From positions 434,001 to 498,000 of the forward strand of contig NZ_CP016793.1 in assembly GCF_001701025.1 (NCBI RefSeq): 64,000 nt of DNA, given 5' to 3'. The notes beneath the pieces were generated by a model, which did not search any database, was not told where the DNA came from, and worked only from the letters and a program-made list of their open reading frames with translations. The position numbers and the translations under genes were made by a program. Shown here in pieces: positions 61,138 to 64,000 of the stretch; position 1 is the first letter of the stretch, and every line of letters starts with the position of its first letter. Source of the DNA: Lentzea guizhouensis. GTDB taxonomy: Bacteria; Actinomycetota; Actinomycetes; Mycobacteriales; Pseudonocardiaceae.

Positions 61138-62622
61138 ATGGAGCAGCACGTGACAGCCCCGAAGCTGGCCCTCACCGAAGGTGACCTGAGCACCACCGCC
61201 GCGGACGCAGTCGTCGTGGGCACCCTGCAGGGTGCGGACGGTCTGGAGCTCGCGCCCGGTGCCGAAGCGGTCGACGCCGCGTTCGACGGCGCGCTGCTGG
61301 AGGTGCTCGGCACCCTGCGCGCGACGGGCAAGGCCGACGAGCTCGTCAAGGTGCCGACGTTCGGCAAGATCGCCGCCCCGCTCGTCCTGGCCGTCGGCCT
61401 GGGCAAGGCCGCGGGCGAGGAGCAGGTGCGCCGCGCGTCCGGTGTCGCCGCCCGCTCGCTGGCCGGCAAGAAGCGCGCCGTGAACACCCTCGGCGCGCTG
61501 CACGTCGCCGCCGCCGCGGAGGGCACGCTGCTCGGTGGCTACTCGTTCACCGAGTACAAGTCCGAGAAGGGCGAGGCCGCGGTCGCGAAGGTCGACCTGC
61601 AGGCCGCCGGTTCCAAGGAGAACAAGGCCGCACTGAAGGCCGCCGTCGCGATCGCCGAGTCGGTCGCCATCGCGCGCGACTTCGTGAACACGCCGCCCAA
61701 CGACCTCTACCCCGCCTCGTTCGCCGCGCGCGCCGAGAAGCTCGCCACCGCCGCCGGCCTCGACGTCGAGGTCCTCGACGAGAAGGCGCTCAAGAAGCAG
61801 GGCTTCGGCGGCATCCTCGGCGTCGGCGGCGGCTCGTCGCGCCAGCCGCGCCTGGTGCGCATCTCCTACAAGGGCACCAAGGCCACGAAGAAGGTCGCGC
61901 TCGTCGGCAAGGGCATCACGTTCGACACCGGCGGCATCTCGATCAAGCCGGCCGCGGGCATGGACGAGATGACCTCGGACATGGCCGGTGCCGCCGCGAT
62001 CGTCGCCACGATGGTGCTCGCCGCGAAGCTGAAGTACCCGCTGGAGATCATCGCGTCGATCCCGATGGCGGAGAACATGCCGTCCGGTGACGCCTACCGC
62101 CCCGGCGACGTGCTGACCATGTACGGCGGCAAGACCGTCGAGGTGCTCAACACCGACGCCGAGGGCCGGCTGATCCTGTCCGACGCGATCGTGCGCGCGT
62201 GCGAGGACGACCCCGACTACCTGATCGAGACCGCGACGCTGACCGGCGCGCAGGTCGTGGCGCTGGGCAAGCGCACCTCGGGCGTCATGGGCTCGGACGA
62301 GTTCCGCGACCGCGTCGCGCGGATCGGCACCGCCGTCGGCGAGTCGACGTGGGCCATGCCGTTGCCGGAGGAGCTGCGCGCGGACCTCGACTCGCGCCTG
62401 GCCGACCTCGCGAACGTCACCGGCCACCGCTGGGGCGGCATGCTCGCCGCGGGCCTGTTCCTGCGCGAGTTCGTCGCCGAGGGCGTGCAGTGGGCGCACA
62501 TCGACATCGCCGGTCCGGCGTTCCACACCGGTGGCGCGTACGGCTACACCACCAAGGGCGGCACCGGCGTCCCGGTGCGGACCATCGCGGCGGTGCTCGC
62601 GGACATCGCGGCCAACGGCTGA
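61138..62622 (+). CDS. pepA: Leucyl aminopeptidase (M17)
   Basis: Cytosolic zinc aminopeptidase, 494 residues, hexameric in the family. The C-terminal catalytic domain has [16 protein letters not shown], with a metal-ligand Lys and Asp, [33 protein letters not shown] and the signature [13 protein letters not shown] from residue 338. The N-terminal 170 residues form the regulatory macro-like domain. ATG 61138 or GTG 61150 are possible starts. It is divergent from the permease with a 193-base gap; a perfect 15-bp hairpin follows its stop. The counterpart is Rv2213 (pepB). Confidence 0.94.
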   Translation: MEQHVTAPKLALTEGDLSTTAADAVVVGTLQGADGLELAPGAEAVDAAFDGALLEVLGTLRATGKADELVKVPTFGKIAAPLVLAVGLGKAAGEEQVRRASGVAARSLAGKKRAVNTLGALHVAAAAEGTLLGGYSFTEYKSEKGEAAVAKVDLQAAGSKENKAALKAAVAIAESVAIARDFVNTPPNDLYPASFAARAEKLATAAGLDVEVLDEKALKKQGFGGILGVGGGSSRQPRLVRISYKGTKATKKVALVGKGITFDTGGISIKPAAGMDEMTSDMAGAAAIVATMVLAAKLKYPLEIIASIPMAENMPSGDAYRPGDVLTMYGGKTVEVLNTDAEGRLILSDAIVRACEDDPDYLIETATLTGAQVVALGKRTSGVMGSDEFRDRVARIGTAVGESTWAMPLPEELRADLDSRLADLANVTGHRWGGMLAAGLFLREFVAEGVQWAHIDIAGPAFHTGGAYGYTTKGGTGVPVRTIAAVLADIAANG

Positions 62623-62630
62623 CCTCCCGG

Positions 62631-62663
62631 TCCCGCGACCGTCCACGATGGACGGTCGCGGGA
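62631..62663. terminator. 15-bp hairpin after pepA
   Basis: TCCCGCGACCGTCCA (62631-62645) pairs perfectly with 62649-62663 around CGA, 8 bases after the pepA stop. It separates pepA from the osmC-like gene. Confidence 0.8.
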
Positions 62664-62705
62664 ACGGCCGTGGAAACGCGGCCCCGATGGGAGGAGTATT
62701 TCCAC

Positions 62706-63167
62706 ATGGGGACGCATCAGTACGAGGTCGAGGTCGTCTGGACGGGCAACACCGGCGGCGGGACCGCCGGGTACCAGTCGTACGAGCGGGCGCACGAGGT
62801 GCGGGCGGCGGGCAAGGAGACGATCCTCGGGTCGTCGGACCCGGCCTTCCGCGGTGACTCCTCGCGGTACAACCCGGAGGAGCTGCTCGTCGCGTCGCTG
62901 TCGCAGTGCCACATGCTGTGGTACCTGCACCTCGCGTCGGTCAACGGCGTGGTGGTCACCGGCTACCGCGACGCCGCGACCGGCACGATGGCCGAGCACC
63001 CGGACGGGTCCGGCCGGTTCACCGAGGTCGTGCTGAACCCGGTGGTGAGCGTCGCCGACCCGGAGACGCGGGTGACCGCGCAGGCGCTGCACGAGCGGGC
63101 GCACTCGCTGTGCTTCATCGCGGCGAGCGTGAACTTCCCCGTCCGGCACGAGCCGACGGTGGTGTGA
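62706..63167 (+). CDS. OsmC family peroxiredoxin-like protein, 153 aa
   Basis: Thiol peroxidase fold of the OsmC/Ohr type, likely to reduce organic hydroperoxides. The two reactive cysteines are present at Cys68 (VASLSQCHMLWYL) and Cys136 (AHSLCFIAASVNFPV), and the N-terminal HQYEVEVVWTGNTGGGT plus SSDPAFRGDSSRYNPEELL match the OsmC branch rather than Ohr. ATG 62706 has GGGAGGA 9 bases upstream. It lies between the pepA terminator and the MerR-type gene, whose promoter overlaps the region just after the stop; the two could be functionally linked, but there is no direct evidence. Confidence 0.88.
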   Translation: MGTHQYEVEVVWTGNTGGGTAGYQSYERAHEVRAAGKETILGSSDPAFRGDSSRYNPEELLVASLSQCHMLWYLHLASVNGVVVTGYRDAATGTMAEHPDGSGRFTEVVLNPVVSVADPETRVTAQALHERAHSLCFIAASVNFPVRHEPTVV

Positions 63168-63175
63168 AAAGGGAC

Positions 63176-63206
63176 TTGAGTCTCAACCTGCTCCAGACCG
63201 CAGGGT
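63176..63206 (+). promoter_or_regulatory. Putative MerR-type promoter with 19-base spacer
   Basis: TTGAGT (63176-63181) and CAGGGT (63201-63206) are separated by 19 bases, the overlong spacer typical of MerR-controlled promoters. The spacer has a short GTCT..AGAC dyad. Initiation would fall almost at the ATG 63214, giving a nearly leaderless, probably self-regulated mRNA. Confidence 0.45.
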
Positions 63207-63213
63207 GGTCGGC

Positions 63214-64000
63214 ATGACCGAACAGCTCTACCCCATCGGGGACGTCGCGCGCCGCACCGGCCTGAGTGTGAGCGCCATCAGGTTCTACGCCGACGCGGGT
63301 GTCGTCCCGCCCACCAGCCACACCGACGGCGGCTACCGGCTCTACGACGTCGAGGCCGTCGCCCGGCTGGAGCTCGTGCGGACGCTGCGCGACCTCGGTG
63401 CGAGCCTGCAGGACGTGCGCAGGCTGCTGGCCGACGAGACCTCGTTGCACGACCTCGCCACCACGCACCTCGGCATCGTCGAACGGCAGCTGCGGCACCT
63501 CAAGGCGCGCCGGGCCGTGCTGCGGACGATCGTCGCGCAGGGCAGCAACGCGCGGAAGGTGGCGTTGATGCACGAGCTCGTGTCGATGTCCGATGAGGAC
63601 CGGGAACGGCTGCTCGACGAGTTCTGGGGCGAGGTCACCGACGGGCTCACCGTGCACCCGTCGTTCGTCGAGCACCTGCACCGGCTGCGGCCCGAGCTGC
63701 CGGAGGAGCCGGGCACCGAGCAGCTGCAGGCGTGGATCGAGCTCGCCGACCTCGTGCGGGACGCGGGCTTCCGCGCCGAGGTCCGCGAGTTCCTGCACGG
63801 CAGCTTCTCCTCGCCGAAGGCGGTCACCGTGACGTCGCCGGAGGTGATGGCGCTCGTCGAGGCACACCGGCTGGTCGAGGTCGAGGCGTGCGAGGCGGAG
63901 CGGTCCGGGGTGGCACCGGACTCGCCGCGGGCGAACGAGATCGCCGGCCGGCTGCTCGCGTCACTCGCCGAGTTCACCGCGGAGGTGACCGGACAGCAGC
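63214..64000 (+). CDS. MerR family transcriptional regulator, C-terminus beyond window
   Basis: The first 262 codons are visible. An N-terminal winged helix (YPIGDVARRTGLSVSAIRFYADAGVVPP, GYRLYDVEAVARLELVRTLRDLG) is the MerR DNA-binding signature. The coiled-coil dimer helix (TTHLGIVERQLRHLKARRAVL) is next, and a long helical effector domain runs from about 100 onward, with no cysteine cluster or TipAS-like motif recognised so far. ATG 63214. It probably binds the 19-base-spacer promoter directly upstream. The inducer is unknown, and the effector domain cannot be fully judged because the gene is cut by the window edge. Confidence 0.85.
   Translation, partial: MTEQLYPIGDVARRTGLSVSAIRFYADAGVVPPTSHTDGGYRLYDVEAVARLELVRTLRDLGASLQDVRRLLADETSLHDLATTHLGIVERQLRHLKARRAVLRTIVAQGSNARKVALMHELVSMSDEDRERLLDEFWGEVTDGLTVHPSFVEHLHRLRPELPEEPGTEQLQAWIELADLVRDAGFRAEVREFLHGSFSSPKAVTVTSPEVMALVEAHRLVEVEACEAERSGVAPDSPRANEIAGRLLASLAEFTAEVTGQQ

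Overview
The window is high-GC chromosomal DNA from an actinomycete. Gene content points to the Pseudonocardiales (Lentzea, Saccharothrix, Actinosynnema or Amycolatopsis type): qcrCAB/ctaCEF respiratory genes with a dihaem QcrC, mannan-glycolipid enzymes, AfsR-type SARP regulators and many GTG/TTG starts. The genus is an inference. From memory of the H37Rv map, the backbone follows Mycobacterium tuberculosis Rv2171-Rv2213 almost gene for gene: lppM, metF, idsA2, mptA, Rv2175c, pknL, aroG, Rv2179c, Rv2182c (acyltransferase), Rv2183c-Rv2186c, fadD15, pimB', Rv2189c, Rv2190c, Rv2191, then trpD/ctaE/qcrCAB as an inverted block, ctaF, ctaC, asnB, adoK, the Rv2204c A-type Fe-S protein, glycerate kinase, Rv2206, cobT, cobS, ilvE and pepA. 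Lineage-specific genes lie between these.

Layout. 1-3.9 kb: PhoD-like phosphatase (cut by the window edge), VOC protein, frameshifted aminoglycoside-phosphotransferase-like gene, DUF885 metallopeptidase. 4-9.6 kb: LppM-like lipoprotein, MetF, then polyprenyl diphosphate synthase, MptA-like mannosyltransferase and phytoene/squalene synthase. 9.6-17.3 kb: Rv2175c-like DNA-binding protein, PASTA kinase PknL, AroG, DUF2891, a phosphofructokinase with PPi-type residues, exoribonuclease, acyltransferase. 17.4-23.4 kb: small membrane and stress-type proteins, frameshifted ROK kinase, ArsA-like ATPase, two SRPBCC proteins, metallophosphoesterase. 23.5-38.5 kb: FadD15, two SARP regulators, PimB', a membrane peptidase, NlpC/P60 hydrolase, NYN protein, a multiply frameshifted DnaQ/UvrC-type gene, VOC and AsnC-domain proteins. 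38.5-49.4 kb: bc1 complex and cytochrome oxidase subunits, trpD, a second acyltransferase, asnB. 49.5-58.3 kb: methyltransferases, adenosine kinase, Fe-S carrier, glycerate kinase, aldo-keto reductase, cobUTS. 58.3-64 kb: ilvE, APC permease, pepA, OsmC, MerR regulator (cut by the edge).

The genes are mostly housekeeping: envelope lipid and lipomannan synthesis (idsA, mptA, pimB', acyltransferases), aerobic respiration (qcr/cta), chorismate and amino-acid synthesis (aroG, trpD, asnB, ilvE, metF) and cobalamin assembly (cobUTS). Strong GC-rich hairpins close most convergent gene pairs.

The most unusual feature is not a gene. Two families of short A+T-rich palindromes are scattered through this GC-rich sequence: family I, built on CCGATATATCAG / CGGATATCG, and family II, long dyads with the core TTTGCGG..CCGCAAA. 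They lie in gene ends and intergenic gaps, often side by side, and also inside reading frames (idsA, crtB, a SARP gene, an Rv2189c-like gene, cobS, glxK and others) without breaking them. Six single-base, homopolymer-linked frameshifts in three genes look like draft sequencing errors, though real decay is not excluded. No tRNA, rRNA, CRISPR array, prophage or insertion sequence was seen.
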